Positions 1 through 12,058 are shown, numbered from the stretch's first letter. The stretch is 64,000 bases of DNA from Tetmemena sp. SeJ-2015 (GCA_027382625.1 JAJKFJ010021579.1:1-64000), one strand, 5' to 3'. A program made the numbers and translations. The notes: generated by a model not told the origin, from the sequence alone.

Positions 1-230
1 GAGGGAAAAAAACCCCCTCTATTAATGATGCCATCCAATCTGCTTATGCAGAGTTAGGGGAGCGCAATAACAACGAGAGCTCGCTACCAAGTTCGTGCAA
101 AGAAAGTCGGCAGACTTGGAAAATAGCGCGATGAAAATAAGGACAGCCTTCATGGGCCAGAGGGGATGCTTGCCAAGAAGTCTTAAGAAAAAAGAATAAC
201 TGCTTATCAAATCTTAAAATAAAATTTATC
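1..230 (+). other. fragment of an unrecognised ORF at the window edge
   Basis: This stretch is richer in GC than what follows. With TAA/TAG as Gln the + strand is open from about position 3 to a TGA at 132-134, including the run DAIQSAYAELGERNNN. It may be the tail of an ORF that starts outside the window, possibly from another element. I do not recognise it. Confidence 0.2.
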
Positions 231-698
231 AGATCAAACTGAACAGCGCAGGTTTCCAGACAAGTATGAGAGCTGAATATTCAAAGCATATTTAGATAGG
301 GAGCTCACCTTTGGGGAGGAAAAAATTCAACTTCAGATTGATTAATATAATCTCCTTCTATTTCAAAATATTTACCTTAATATGCCTTCAAGAATATTTA
401 GATTAAAATTATTGATGATCAAAGAATCTTACTGATGAATCCTTTTTGAAATCTCTATTTTTTTAAATAATTTTGGCAAAATATGGAAAGAGATTTCGAA
501 TCCTTCACTTTATGAAACTTCAGTTATCAATTCTAATAAATTTGCAATTTTTATACTTTTTTATAGGTTTTAAATAGTTTTAAATGGTGTAATCATAAGA
601 ATCACTGACCTCTTAATTTTATATTAGTCTTAAAATTTAATTATCCTATTTAAACAAATTATAATTTATAATTTAAATCCTCTGGAATATATTATTCT
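231..698. repeat. partial copy of the tandem repeat unit (between blocks B and C)
   Basis: Positions about 340-690 match 10,125-10,440, for example both contain GAGATTTCGAATC and the same AT-rich context. The stretch is therefore one end of the degenerate repeat unit that fills the left half of the window. It is broken at 699 by the insertion of a TIR element. No ORF is visible. Confidence 0.55.
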
Positions 699-1828
699 AA
701 GAATCAGGGAGATAGTCAAAAGTAAAATCAAAATCTATTTGCTCTGATTCCTAATTAAATTCAGTTAATATTTGATTTCCTGACCACCTGACCACTGGTC
801 AGAATGTCCGAAGTGAAAGAAAAGATAAAAAGATATTTTCTGACCACCTGACCACCGGTCAGATTTACAGGTTTCGGAAAGGTAAAATGGAAAGATTTAT
901 TTACTCTAAATATCTGAAATATAATTAATTTTCAAAATGACTTTAGGCCATATGTTGCAGATGAGTAAACATGGACAGGGAAGGCTAATACATTTAGTGT
1001 AAGACATTCTTTTAGAATAACAACTTTTAAAGATGAGCAGAGATAGTTCAAATCTACGAATTGCCTAAAGCGAACACCATGAGCTTTTCTTCTCCATGAT
1101 GACTATTGTTGGCACGAGCTATCTCTACGAGATTCTCCAACACAATCTTTCGCGCGCAATGAAAACCTTCGACCATTGCTTCGCCAAGGAATTTGAGTCA
1201 GTGGGATGTGTGGCTTTATCAGTTCACTTCCAACAAGATAAATAGGGGGAAACTACGAATTTAAGCGGAAGGATTGCAAAGGATACTAGCTCTTTCAGAG
1301 GCAAGGGCTCAACCCTGAGCAAGTTCAGCGTGAAAGAGATCAAGAGGATGCTAAAGTCGGATCTGCAAAACCAGTTGCTGGTGAGTTGCCTCATTAGGTT
1401 CTCTAATCTCCTCTTACTATCGAGACCGGAGCCCTTACTAGCATAGTAGGAGAGAAACCAGATCAGATTGGGGAAAATGGCAAAACTCGAGGAGGAAGGA
1501 AAAATGCACTTTATACATCCCTTTAAGGGACGTCGTATCAACGTTTAAAGTCGTAATGAGTAAAAATATTCGCGCTCTTTTAAAGAGTTTTTTGAAATGA
1601 TTTAAGATTAAATTTAAAAGTAAAAAAATTTTTTCCATTTTCCCTTTTCCCAAAACCTGAAAATCGACCGGTGGTCAGGGGGTCAGAAAATTTTCTTTTT
1701 ATCTTTTTTTTTTCACTTGGGACTTTGACCAGTGGTCAGGTGGCGGGGAAATAAAATATTAACTGAATTTAATTAGGAATCAGAGAAAATAGATTTTGAT
1801 TTTATTTTTGACTATCTCCCTGATTCTT
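699..1828. mobile_element. 1.13 kb element with ~200-bp terminal inverted repeats
   Basis: The left end (699 to about 895) is repeated as its reverse complement at about 1,630-1,828, starting with AAGAATCAGGGAGATAGTC. Each end carries two copies of a 22-bp motif built on TGACCACCTGACC and GGTCAG (781-803 and 841-863 on the left, 1,666-1,686 and 1,726-1,745 on the right). These look like binding sites for a transposase or terminal protein. The interior holds a single intact ORF read with the ciliate code. It interrupts the tandem repeat unit. No target-site duplication was clear. The organisation is that of a DNA transposon, but the family is not recognised. Confidence 0.75.
937..1728 (+). CDS. 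intact 263-codon ORF of unknown function inside the TIR element
   Basis: Reading TAA and TAG as Gln, the frame stays open from ATG at 937 to TGA at 1,726-1,728, with in-frame checks at the ATGs at 1,033 and 1,096. The first ~235 residues lie inside the unique part and the last ~30 run into the right inverted repeat, so the functional stop may differ. The protein is mixed helical and basic, with runs such as GTSYLYEILQHNLSRAM, KFSVKEIKRMLKSDLQ and FKEFFEMIQDQIQK. I see no DDE, HUH, zinc-finger or kinase signature. An open frame this long in a region where other element genes are broken suggests a recent or selected gene. It could be the mobility protein of its element. The function is not inferred. 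Confidence 0.55.
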
Positions 1829-1834
1829 GGGAAA

Positions 1835-2250
1835 AACTTTTTCAACCACAATTTTTTTTCTACGGGGGAAAAGCCGGGGTTTACATTTAAGAAACCACTA
1901 TTTTGGTTTTTTATTTAAAATTTAGAGAAGTAGCTTAAAAACCCATTTTTAAAATTTGGGCATGTTGGTCAAAAAACCCCCCTTTAATTGTTTTGGTTTA
2001 AAAAATCAAAAAATTCCTTTTTTTAAAAAATTTCTTTAATTGCATGTTGGTCAAGAACGCTCCATATAATTGTGAGATTTATTAAAGCAAATTTACATTT
2101 TTTTTGTAAATTTTTTAATTTATATTCGGCCAACAAGGACCGCTTTCAGTATAAAGTTTAAACTCAGATGACAAGAGCTTTTCCTTCTTCGTCAAGGCTA
2201 TACAAACGCAAACTCAAAATTTTTTTAAATGGGGCTGAATGTATAATAAT
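1835..2250 (+). mobile_element. ~310-bp TIR element, copy 1 (homopolymer-inflated)
   Basis: This is a direct repeat of 3,080-3,410. Shared landmarks are the GGGTTTACA stretch, TTTAGAGAAGTAGCTT, the (C)CAACAAGGA core and the right end GGGGCTGAATGTATAATAA. Many homopolymers are longer here than in copy 2, which may be a sequence-quality effect. Its left end abuts the 699-1828 element. Confidence 0.6.
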
Positions 2251-2254
2251 TAGC

Positions 2255-3080
2255 TTCTTAAAAAGAACTTCTTTTTGCTTCTACAAAAATTAAAAATATA
2301 AAATTGGGCCCTCATAATTAATTATTTTAAAATTTTAATTATTCTATTTTTTGAGTTTTTCAATTCTTTTAACTAAAAGATTTGAGTTGTCTGCGAATAA
2401 ATTAGGAATTTTCTCTAAGAATAAATTAAGATAATAAGACTTAGAAATTTTATCTCTTATTTATAATATTTCCCTTATTTTTGAAACCCTTCTTCAAGAA
2501 AAATTCTTTATTTTCCTTTAAGTTTTCATAAATTTGAATTAAATTATTTTTTAATTGCATTTATTCTTGCTTTGCAATAATTTTGAAGGGGGGAAAAAAT
2601 TGTATTGATTATATTTTGCAAATCGTAGTCTCTTTAATCACCCATATACTCTAGGACTTGTATATTATCAAAATACTATGTCATCACAAAACTCGACTCG
2701 AGTATTAAAAGTCCATCATCAGAGAGCGGAGATCGAAACATATATTTACCAATGTCATCTTTTTGCTTTATAACTTCCCTAAAAAATGTTCTTATCTAAG
2801 ATGCAGTTCTTTGGCTATTATTAAATAGAGTAGTATCTAAGAGAGGAGTATTCAAAATAATTAAGAGCTACTCCTCCAAAAATTAGTACTTGTCATTGAT
2901 ATAAAATAAAATTTTTTTTAATTGATTTCTCTTTATTAGGCAAACTGAGTCATTATTTTATTAAATTATATAACTTAAAATTAGTAGAAACCTAAAATGA
3001 TAAAATAATAAAGTAGAACAGCCATTTTAAATCTGAGTAAATAATTTAAAATTTTGGTAAACCTTGTATCTAAGTCTAAT
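2255..3080 (-). repeat. tandem repeat unit 1: blocks C and D
   Basis: Matches the C-D portion of the other units (10,735-11,120; 14,455-14,850; 26,100-26,470). Read on the minus strand, about 2,905 down to 2,600 is one open frame including FLEEQLL, TASQIRTFFREVIKQKDDIG and YMGDQRDYDLQNIINTIF. This is the best preserved copy of the N-terminal portion of the unit's minus-strand g​ene. Confidence 0.6.
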
Positions 3081-3410
3081 ATTATCCTTTCAGCCCTGAT
3101 TTTTCACTACTGGCTATAAAGCCAGGGTTTACAGTAAGTAGTCACTATTTTTAGTCATTTTATTGATCTTTAGAGAAGTAGCTTCAAAACCATCTATAAT
3201 CAGAATGTTTCAAGAACTTTCCCTGCAATTGTGGGATTCAATAAATCAAAATTACCTTTTTTTTGAAATTTTTATATCAAAACTCCGCCCACAAGGAGTG
3301 TTACAGTATTAAAGGTTAGAACAGATGAAAATAGGTCAGTCCTCAAAAGCCCAGGCTTTTCAGAAGCAAAGTCAAAAGTTTTTTAAAATTGGAGCTGAAC
3401 GTATAATATT
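3080..3410 (+). mobile_element. ~310-bp TIR element, copy 2
   Basis: The ends are inverted repeats: left AATATTATCCTTTCAGC (about 3,079-3,095) and right GCTGAACGTATAATATT (3,394-3,410). The same element, reversed, sits in a coding region at 60,949-61,265. It is inserted downstream of block D of unit 1. It is too short to code for a protein and is most likely a non-autonomous, IES-like mobile element. Confidence 0.65.
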
Positions 3411-4079
3411 TCAAAACAAATTTTACATGCTGCAAGTGTTACTTAGAAATGTTTTGATATGCTTAAAAAAGATACTTTAATAAAAATATTTGAAATTTAT
3501 TTCACCAGCAGATTTGAGACCTCATCATTGATTTAATATTAAGACGATAAAAATCTTCATCTAATAATTTTGACAATCCTTCAATAAATATACAAATTCT
3601 CAACTATAATTTATAATTATGAAATTTGTTTGGAATATTTACTTAATTAAGGTATTTGGTTTTAATATTCACTTGAAACATTAGAACATTTGATTTTAAT
3701 ATTACATTAAATTAACTTCGTTAGAATAAAATTTATTATTTAAATTGCAAACTATAATATTTAAAATATTAATCTTTGCTAATTTAAATATTTTAATACA
3801 GAAAAGTTTCATTGGTATCAGTTAATTAATTTTCCATAAATATTAAACATTCTTTAAATTTGTATATGTGTCTATAGGTATATTGATAGTATTTTGATAA
3901 GTTTAGAGTAAAATAAAATACCAATTCAATCCTAATTAAATAAAAGCATTAAAATCTGCATTTTGAACTTTATTCGAAGGTACTAAATAAGAAAGAAGAA
4001 AATTATGAAATTTTTAGCATTCTGATGTTCTAGTGAGTGCTCTAGGCAACAATAAACATTATTAAGGAATTAAATGGAA

Positions 4080-4720
4080 TTAAAGAGTAACCCCACAGGA
4101 TAAAAAAATACCTATCATAACAGTTGCAACCACTCCCACATTGCTCTCAGAACCTTCAAGTAATTCACTCCCCACTCCTCCATCGGCTCTCAATCTGACG
4201 GCCTCATCTGGCCGCGAAATAACTTTGCATCAGGCGTTTGTAAGAAATGGCAAAATCAATATGTAGTTATTCGCCAGTGATCAGGCCTCACACGCACACC
4301 TTCAGAGTCTGTTTCTACGAGTACTACTACAAAAGACTCTTTAACCCGCCAGGTTCCCTTGAAGATTTCTACCTCAACCATTACTCCTTGTTAGGGTTTC
4401 ATAACTCCTTAGCTGGGATGTCAATAATCTGGGGCAACAGGGAACTGCTTCGGGCAAATTACAGTTCTTGCAAGTCTTTGAGGCTCGCCACAATAAATCC
4501 TCACATCTATAAGATATATTATTTTAAAAATAATTTAAAATTTAAAAGGGGAAAAAAATAAATTTTTTTTAAATTTTAAAATTTAAAAAAGGGAATTTTT
4601 AAATTTTTAAATAAATTTTAAAATTGAAAATTAAATTTAAAAAAAATTTACATTCCCTTAGTTTGTTAAATTTAAAAATTTTAAAATTTTAAAGTATCCT
4701 TAAGCTCGTATATGTGATTA
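4080..4720 (+). other. insertion in unit 2 with a short unrecognised ORF
   Basis: This segment is absent from the equivalent place in units 4 and 6 and is richer in GC up to about 4,510. It holds an open + frame at 4,247-4,561 (MAKSICSYSPVIRPHTHTF at its start, many aromatic residues) that does not need codon reassignment. The last 170 bp are a low-complexity A/T run. No family is recognised. It could be a fragment of a gene or of another element. Confidence 0.3.
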
Positions 4721-5049
4721 AATGTTTTCCGCACATTATATCTTGCTACTGAGAGTGCTATGAACATGATTAAAGAAGAGACTCATCTAAATATTTGAAG
4801 ATCTATTGAACAGATCAAGAAGCTTCTGTTTGTTAAAGAAACACATTTGGAATGCTTAAACTGTAAAGAATTATATCTTAAGAACTATAAAGGTAAATTC
4901 ACTAATTTAGCACTCTATTTTAAGACATTTACATTATTATAAAAATGATATGTTCTAAAAAGAATAATTTTTTATTAAAAAGCTTAAATTGAAACTGATT
5001 TGTCATAACTACTCATCACTGGTGATAACTTTAATTATAATTGAGATTT

Positions 5050-5545
5050 TATAGGTTGATGATAATCAAGAGTTGTCATCTCACTTTGAAATATTTACTA
5101 TAAAATTTTAAATTATAAATTTTAATCTCTATTTGGTTCATTTTTAGTAAAGAATAATTTGGAATATTCTTCAATCTCGAACTTTGGTCCAAAAGCGCCA
5201 TTTCTATCTGTTAATCCTAACTAGGATCTTATAATTCTAATAGCCTGTTGGAAGTTATTCCTTGTTTAGTTTTTTTTGTTGGCTTTCTTTTCAAATTTGC
5301 GCATCAACGATAAATCTGTAACTGCCTCTATTTCATATAGACTGGTTAAATTAATACAGTCGCTTTGATAGTTGAAGTCATTTTGGAACCAATTAAAATT
5401 TTAGTAAGGATAATTTATTTCTACTTTTACTGAGGATTCCAAATATTATTGACGCAATGGTAATGAGCCTTCCACTTCAAGGCATTAAAATATTTCAAAA
5501 ATTAAAATTGTTTTAGATTCCCTAATTAAAAATGACTTTTATTTT
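5050..5545 (-). pseudogene. minus-strand repeat-unit gene, C-terminal block A (unit 2)
   Basis: On the minus strand the sequence is open from about 5,545 to about 5,050 using TAA/TAG as Gln. Recognisable runs are LEVEGSLPLRQQYLESSVKV, EINYPYQNFNWFQNDFNYQ, SQYEIEAVTDLSLMRKFEKK and FQQAIRIIRSQLGLTD, followed by GPKFEIEEYSKLFF. The same peptide is encoded by block A of units 3 to 7, with mostly synonymous or conservative differences, so the frame is real. The block C-D frame upstream (about 2,600-2,905 in unit 1) and block B (LGDDKIYRINDNSQ) probably belong to the same gene, separated by AT-rich spacers that may be introns or eliminated sequences. This copy has lost the usual TGA. I recognise no domain. 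Confidence 0.45.
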
Positions 5546-5944
5546 CATTATATAGAAAAATAGTTTAAAATGAGAATGAAGACAATATTGCTTAATTAAT
5601 TTGAAATTGAAATTAATTATAATGATAACTGAAACGCTTCTAATTCTGATTTAAGAGTTATCATTGATCCTATATATTTTATCATCTCCAAGTCCTATTG
5701 TATAAATAACTTTTAACATTTTATTTAAAATATTTTGAGTTATAATATTTTTGTATTATATGATTTGAATGGCAATAAATTTTTACTTTAGGTATGAAAA
5801 AATATTTTTATTTGTAATATATAATCGAAATACTTTTATAATTACTAAATATAAATTAATGTCTGTAGTTAAATAACTTGTTTTACAATAATTATGAAGG
5901 GTAGAAAAAGTTTTCTTGATTATATTCAATAAGAATTTGTGAAG

Positions 5945-7000
5945 ATAAAGGGTAAAAGAATTATTAACCTAAGTCCTATTTTTAAGCATTTTAATGCTGA
6001 AATAGGAGCTACTATCATAGCTCTCTCAACTTGTTATCTTGTGGAGGCTCAGAATTTTGCCTTACACCAAGAACAGCCTCATCTATTCCTCCTACACCAA
6101 GACATAACTGCGACAGGATTGGAATGTTCTCCATTCAGAAAGCATGTAAAGATGGGCTTAGTGATCCAACTGTGCATTGCGATGAGTCTTAGGCACCCGC
6201 GTTACCAAAGTTCAAGCACCTATGCTTCTTCATAGTGATCACACTAAGGTAGCGTATAAGCACGTCATCTTCTCTCAGCGATGCATCATGTTCAATCGCA
6301 AAAATCCAAAGGTTCTTCTCACCAAGGTCTCGCTGAGAAAAAATTTGACGCACACCTGTAGTAAAGTTCAAGGATATCAGGAGCGACTAAAGCCTGACCC
6401 TGAGTAGCCATAAATAAGAGAAGATACTAAGGTCATAAGATTGCGCCTACAGGTGGATGCTAAAGTTCACTGGCGAGAGGGTTTACATAGTATAGTTTGA
6501 CAAAGCTACCTTTGAGCATTAAAATGGGACCATCAAGTTCTGCCATGACGTACCAGAACCAGGTCCTCTTCAAAGAGGTGGATCAAGCAGCGGTACTGGT
6601 TATTTCCTAAAAAGGGGAAAAAATGGTTTTCACTCTCAAGGGTTTTTTTTTTTAAAAGAAAAAAATTTTAAGGAAATTCCCTCCCAGGGGATGATTATCG
6701 TCTTCTTAGACACATCACTCTCGCGAAGTGGTGCAGACGTGTGTTTTCCAACACATAGACCTCTTCTTCAACGCTCCCTACTCGTAGGCATTCAATCTTA
6801 TTGAGGGGGTCTTCTTTAGAGTTTGATCGATTGAGCAAACAAGCTGTATGAATATCATCGCGCGTGACTTGTGGAGGCTTAAGTAAATATTCAAAGATTT
6901 TCTTTTCACTTCATCAGTTGGTCTGCTAGAGGAGATCTCTGGTATGCTCATCTCATGGTCCATAGATCTCTAGCTGTTTGCAAAGCTATTATTAGGGTGG
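5945..7000 (+). pseudogene. degenerate Tc1/IS630-type DDE transposase
   Basis: This insertion interrupts block C of unit 2 and is richer in GC than its surroundings. Around 6,737-6,815 the + strand reads HIDLFFNAPYSQAFNLIEGV, which fits the conserved (A/P)PYS..(F/L)N.IE segment near the last catalytic acid of DDE_3 transposases of the Tc1/IS630 superfamily. Upstream pieces in shifting frames (about 5,939-6,400) are compatible with the middle of such a protein. Several frameshifts and in-frame TGAs are present, so it is dead in this reading. It differs from the TBE transposase at 21 kb and from the one at 17.3-18.6 kb. Confidence 0.5.
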
Positions 7001-7985
7001 GGTGACTCCCCTCTTCCCTCTTATGCATAGCTTATATCATACTGCTTTCTTTTCTTCTGTTATTGTTTAAAGGTAACTTGTTTTTAAATAGAAACAATGC
7101 ATTCCTTTTCTTCAAGAGCCTTGCTTAATCAAATGAAAACTTACTCGAGTAGTATGGCTGGGCTTCTAGGCTCCTGAGCATATTTGTGCTGTTCTTAATT
7201 GTATCAAATCTTCCTCAAACTTTCAAGATATCTTTTACAGCTGTTGGGAGTTGATGAGCCTCTGTAGGAAGTCTTCTTTGAAGGTGGCAGCCTTGCGAAA
7301 GCACTTCTGCCCCCAAACTCCACTAAGAGGGGTTAAATTCATCACGTATTCTCCAGCAATAATGACTTTAGGAAGGACACCTTAGCTTTTATGAGAGTGA
7401 TCTAACGTTTCAAGGATAGATAGCATTTGAAGGGTAAGGAGTCAAAACTCACTTGCTCTTTAAAAGTACACATCTGAAGCGAGGGAGTTCTGATGGCTAA
7501 TAAAGAGGTCGACAATTCGTTCGCATAATTCACGAAGTGTCTTGACTAGCCTTTATGCTGCTCGTACAGGAAGTTATGCTAGCTACATTAAAAGAATCAA
7601 TAGCCAAGGAGATACCCCCAGGAGCCTGAGCCCAACCAACATATTTTATGAAAGGACCAAGCCTACGCAAGGTCTACTTTGGGAATTTAGAGCATCCTCA
7701 TTGATTTAGATCTGCCTCCATTTTATGAATCAGGCATCGAGAAGTCTCTAGAGATAATTGAAGCCAGACTTTTTCTGGGCATCTGCTCGATGGGTCTCAT
7801 AGTCTACAGCGGCTTCTTAAAAGAGGCCCTGATCAACCTCACTATTCAGCATTGCCCAGTGAAGCAGGAGCACCCTTCAAATGCTGAAAAGCTTAGTACT
7901 CTTACTTAGAAGTGGCTCATGAAATCCCTGGCTTACTTCACAGGTTAGAATATAAAAATGTTAGACTTGCAATTGAACTTAAGAA
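7000..7985 (+). other. remainder of the insertion, with an orphan ORF at 7,703-7,949
   Basis: The segment is GC-richer than the repeat units and ends where block C resumes (about 8,030). The + frame at 7,703-7,949 is open and well composed (LPPFYESGIEKSLEIIEARL, LGICSMGLIVYSGFLKEALI, TQKWLMKSLAYF). It could be a C-terminal part of the same element or an unrelated coding fragment. It is not recognised. Confidence 0.3.
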
Positions 7986-10900
7986 GGGTATTTATTAAAT
8001 CATAATATTGTTTTTGTAGATTAACCTTGAATCTGTATATATCTTCTTGATTGTGCAAATCATAGTCTCTTTAATCACCTAATAATTAAAGACAGTCGAT
8101 GGCATCAAAGTGATCTTATATAAATTATTACTGGTCTACTTTTAGAAGATAATCCTCATTAAGAGGGAATCTATAAGTATATTTCCTGAAATGTTTGTAA
8201 CCAAAAGATTTTGCTCTTTAAAAAACAGTTCTTACAAACTCTTCATTTCCTAGGTTATAAATGAGTAGGGCAGTGCTTATGAAAGGCGTATTCAAAATTT
8301 ATAACAGTTACTCCTCCAAAAATGAGTACTTGTCAAGGATTTAAAATAAAAATTAACGTTTTTAACATAAGTGATTTCTCTTTATTAGTGGGGCTGATTC
8401 ATTATATTACTTAGATATAACAAAAAATTATTTAAAAATCATTAATTTATATTAAAAATTAGAAAGTAGAATGACCAATAAGAAAAATCATTTCTATTCG
8501 ATACAGAATGGAATTATAAATTTATTATCCTTGAACTTTTATGCTATAATTACTGAGTAATCCCTTTCATAAGTTATAAATTCTTTTAATTAAAAAAACA
8601 TTATAGCAATTTATAATCTTCATAAAAGAATTCTTTATATCTAAGAGGAAGAAAAGAATTATTTAAGAAAGAGATAGAGCCCAATCAATTATTTCTATCA
8701 TAAGAAGTTAGCAAAAAATCATGATTTAATATTTAAAAAATCGAATTTTAAATAAAATTCAACTATAATTAATAATTATAATCTTTATTCGAAATATTTA
8801 TTAAAGTAAGATATATAGTTGAAATTCTTGAAATGTGCTTCTAACATTTGAATTTAATGTTAGGCAAATTAAATTATATGGTAAATTTAATTCATATATA
8901 ATTAAATTTAATAATCTTCAAAATCAAAACCTCTGGTAATTAAAAAAATTTAATTCGTGAAGTTCCAATTCTGATCTACACTGAAGGTTTCTATTAGGCA
9001 TACAAATTGAAATATCGACATTTTTCTTTTTTATATTAAGTAAGCTAAATAAAAACAATATTAATTTAAAAATATGAAGAAATAATTTTTAATACCAAAT
9101 TGATAAGTTCTTAGTTGAATAAAATATTACTCAAGGCTTGATTAGTAGTACTGGTAACTCACTTTAAATTTAATTCGTAGCTAGCTTAATTAGAAATAAA
9201 TATAAAGTTGCCATTAATCGTGTTAAGTTTTAATTATAAATTAGTTTTATAAAATGATGATGAAGTGTTGCCATCTCAATTTAAAATAATGGTTATAAAT
9301 TTTTTAAGTTTTAATTGTAATTTATGTATGCCTCATTTTTAGTAAAAGAATTATTTAGAATCTTCTTGAGTCTCAATCTTTGGTCCAAAAGCACTAATTT
9401 AATTAGTTAATGCTAACTTTGATCTCATAATTCTAATAGCCTGTTGGAAACTTTTCCTAGTTTTGTTTTATTTTTTGGCTTTCTTTTCGAATTTGCGCAT
9501 CAAAGATAAATCTATGACTGCCTCTATTTCATACTGGGTGGTTGAATTTGAGCTGTCACTTTGATAGTTGAAGTCAGATTGGAACCAATTAAAATTTTAG
9601 TAAGGTTGCTCTATTTCCATTTTAACTGAGGTTCCTAAAATTTATTAGCACAAAGGTAACGAGCCTTCCACTCCAAGGCACTCAAATATTTTAAAAGTTA
9701 AAATTATTTTATCTACCTTATTTATTATAATAAGCCTCTCAAATTTTTTCTTTCAAATCAATATATAATTTTAATATATGAATACACACATTAGTTTAAT
9801 TAATCTAATTTTAATATGGTTTTAACGATAACTGATACGCTTCCTATGATGATTTAAATGCTATCAAAGATCCAATATATTTTATCATATCCAGGTCCTA
9901 TTGCATTTAAAGGGGAGATTTCTTGAGCAATAAATCATTTTTTTAATATAATATATAATTAAAATTCAAATCTTTTTGTCTAATTTACAAATTGAATTTA
10001 ATTTATCTTTCCAATTTTGAATAGATTAAAACTCATTTGCTTTTAGGATTTTGTATTTACCAAACTTTCTGCATACTGCTTAAAGAATGGTAATCAACGA
10101 GGAAAAAAATGTCTTAAAGGATATATAAATTAAAATTATTGGCGATCAAAGTATGTTATTGATTGATCCTTTTGGAAATATCTAATCCTATTAATAATTG
10201 TGATAGAAATATTAATAGAGATTTCGAATCTTTAACTAAATGTAACTTCAGCTATCAATTCTAATGTATCTGCAATTTATATTATAGCTTAAGTTTTTTA
10301 TTATTTTTAAAATGACGTATCTGAAGGATAACTTACCTCACTCATATATAATTCGTCTTAAATTTCATGATCTTATATACAAATTATAATTTTAATTTAG
10401 ATTTTCTGCAAATAATTAGCTTCATATAAAAATTTCTTGAATTTTTATAAAAAATTTATAATCTAAAAGTGGCTCTCTCCTAATTTATAAGTTTAAAGCT
10501 TTAATCATCTAAAATTTTGAGTTTCTTTTTGTTTTTAAAATTATAAGATATAAATTAAATAAGATAAAGGTTAGAAATTATAACAAGAACAAATTATGTA
10601 TAATAAAACTTCTATTTTACCTCTCATGTATAAAATTCCCATTTTTATAAAATCTTATTTATTTTTTAAAAATTATTTATTTGGCTTAAGATTTTAATGA
10701 ATAAAATATTTTTAATTATAACATTTGTTGTTGCTTTTTGCAATAATTAGATTAGGGAGAGAAAGTTTTCTTAATTATATTTTGGAGTTCATAGTCTCTT
10801 TAATAACCCATGAACTATAGTGTTTTTATATAGCCAAAATTCGTAGCAATCTCATTTTTATGCTCAAGTATAAAAAGTCCATCATCAGAAAGTGGAAACT

Positions 10901-11940
10901 GAAACGTATTTTTGCTGAGTTGGATTCTTTTCTTGAATGCTTAACTAAAAAATGTTCTGAGAAACTCTGCAGTTCCAAGGTTATTACTAAGTAAAGTTGT
11001 GCAAATTAATCGTCTATTCAAAATCACTAAGAGCTGCTCCTCCAAAAATTAGTACTTGTCAAGGATTAAATATAAAACAAAATATTAATTGATTTCAGGC
11101 CATTGGTGAGGCAGACTCATTATTTAGATATATTTCATAATTTATTAGAAAATCTAATTTAATAAAAAGAATCAGAAAATAAAGCAACTATTTTAACCTG
11201 AGTAAACCATTCCCATTCTATGAAAGCATATAATTGTAAATATATTGCCCTTAAACCTTTGTGAGATGTTACAAAACAAAATTAAACTGCTGTAGGTACT
11301 GCGATTGCTAATATGTGAATATAAATGAAATAGTATACCATTTAATCTACCGAAAAATATGATATTTTAAAGAAGAAATTTATATAAATATAATTAAAAT
11401 TTACCCAGCTGCGGATATGGAGGGACATCATCATTCATTTAATATTAAGATGTTACAAATGTTCATATAATACCTGAACCAATCCTTCTAAAAATGTATA
11501 AATTCTCAACTATAATTTAAAATTATAAACTTTATTCCAAATATTGATTAATTAAGGTATATCGTTTAAAACACTTGAGACACTAAAACATTCGATTTTA
11601 ATGTTAGAGAAAATTAATTTAGTTAGTATAAAAAATATTTGTATTAAATTGTATATAATAATTATAATAATTTAGATTTAATTATTTGATGATTAAATAT
11701 TTTAATACAGTAAATTTCCAAAGGTGGCAGTTCAGAGTTTTCCTCTAATACTTTAAATCGTATATAATAAACATATATTGAATTTTTTAAAATTGTCTCA
11801 AGGCATTTAGATAGCAAATGATAACTTTAGAGTTGAATAAAATATTTCCAAACATTTAATTAGAAACAATTCAATCGCAATTAAAATTATAGAATTGATA
11901 ATAGAGTATTGTACTTAATTCGGTGTGTAGGATAAATCAA
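7986..11940. repeat. tandem repeat units 2 (end) and 3
   Basis: Block C resumes at about 8,030 and D at 8,285-8,400. The next unit lacks blocks E and Z: it passes from the spacer containing CGTAGCTAGCTTAATTAG straight to block A (about 9,260-9,710), then B (about 9,835-9,905), a spacer homologous to 340-690, C (10,735-10,980) and D (11,010-11,120). Block A again encodes the conserved minus-strand peptide on its reverse strand. Nothing else is visible. Confidence 0.6.
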
Positions 11941-12058
11941 GAACATCAATAACTGACATCTTTTGCACTCTGATGTTCTCGTGAGTGCTCTGCACCTAGG
12001 CAACAGCATACATAATAATAAGTTGCGGGCTCTTCATAATTTAAAATTTGAATTTAAG
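11940..12058 (+). promoter_or_regulatory. block E: conserved leader of the zinc-finger ORF
   Basis: This stretch (TTTTGCACTCTGATGTTCTC and CTGCACCTAGGCAACAG are its landmarks) is nearly identical to 23,390-23,490 just upstream of the TBE zinc-finger/kinase gene, and recurs at about 4,005, 29,440 and 33,540. Conservation of a non-coding leader across units and TBE suggests a promoter or 5' UTR. The role is inferred. Confidence 0.4.

Larger units (their letters stand above)
3411..5944. repeat. tandem repeat unit 2: blocks E, Z remnant, A, B, start of C
   Basis: Block E (about 4,005-4,075) has the GCATTCTGATGTTCTAGTGA signature. The zinc-finger block survives only as a remnant (about 4,735-4,870, ending in AAAGAAACACATTTGGAATGC). 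Block A is at about 5,060-5,545, block B at about 5,640-5,720, and block C begins at about 5,880 and is cut at 5,945 by an insertion. A separate 640-bp segment (4,080-4,720) is inserted between E and Z. Confidence 0.6.
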
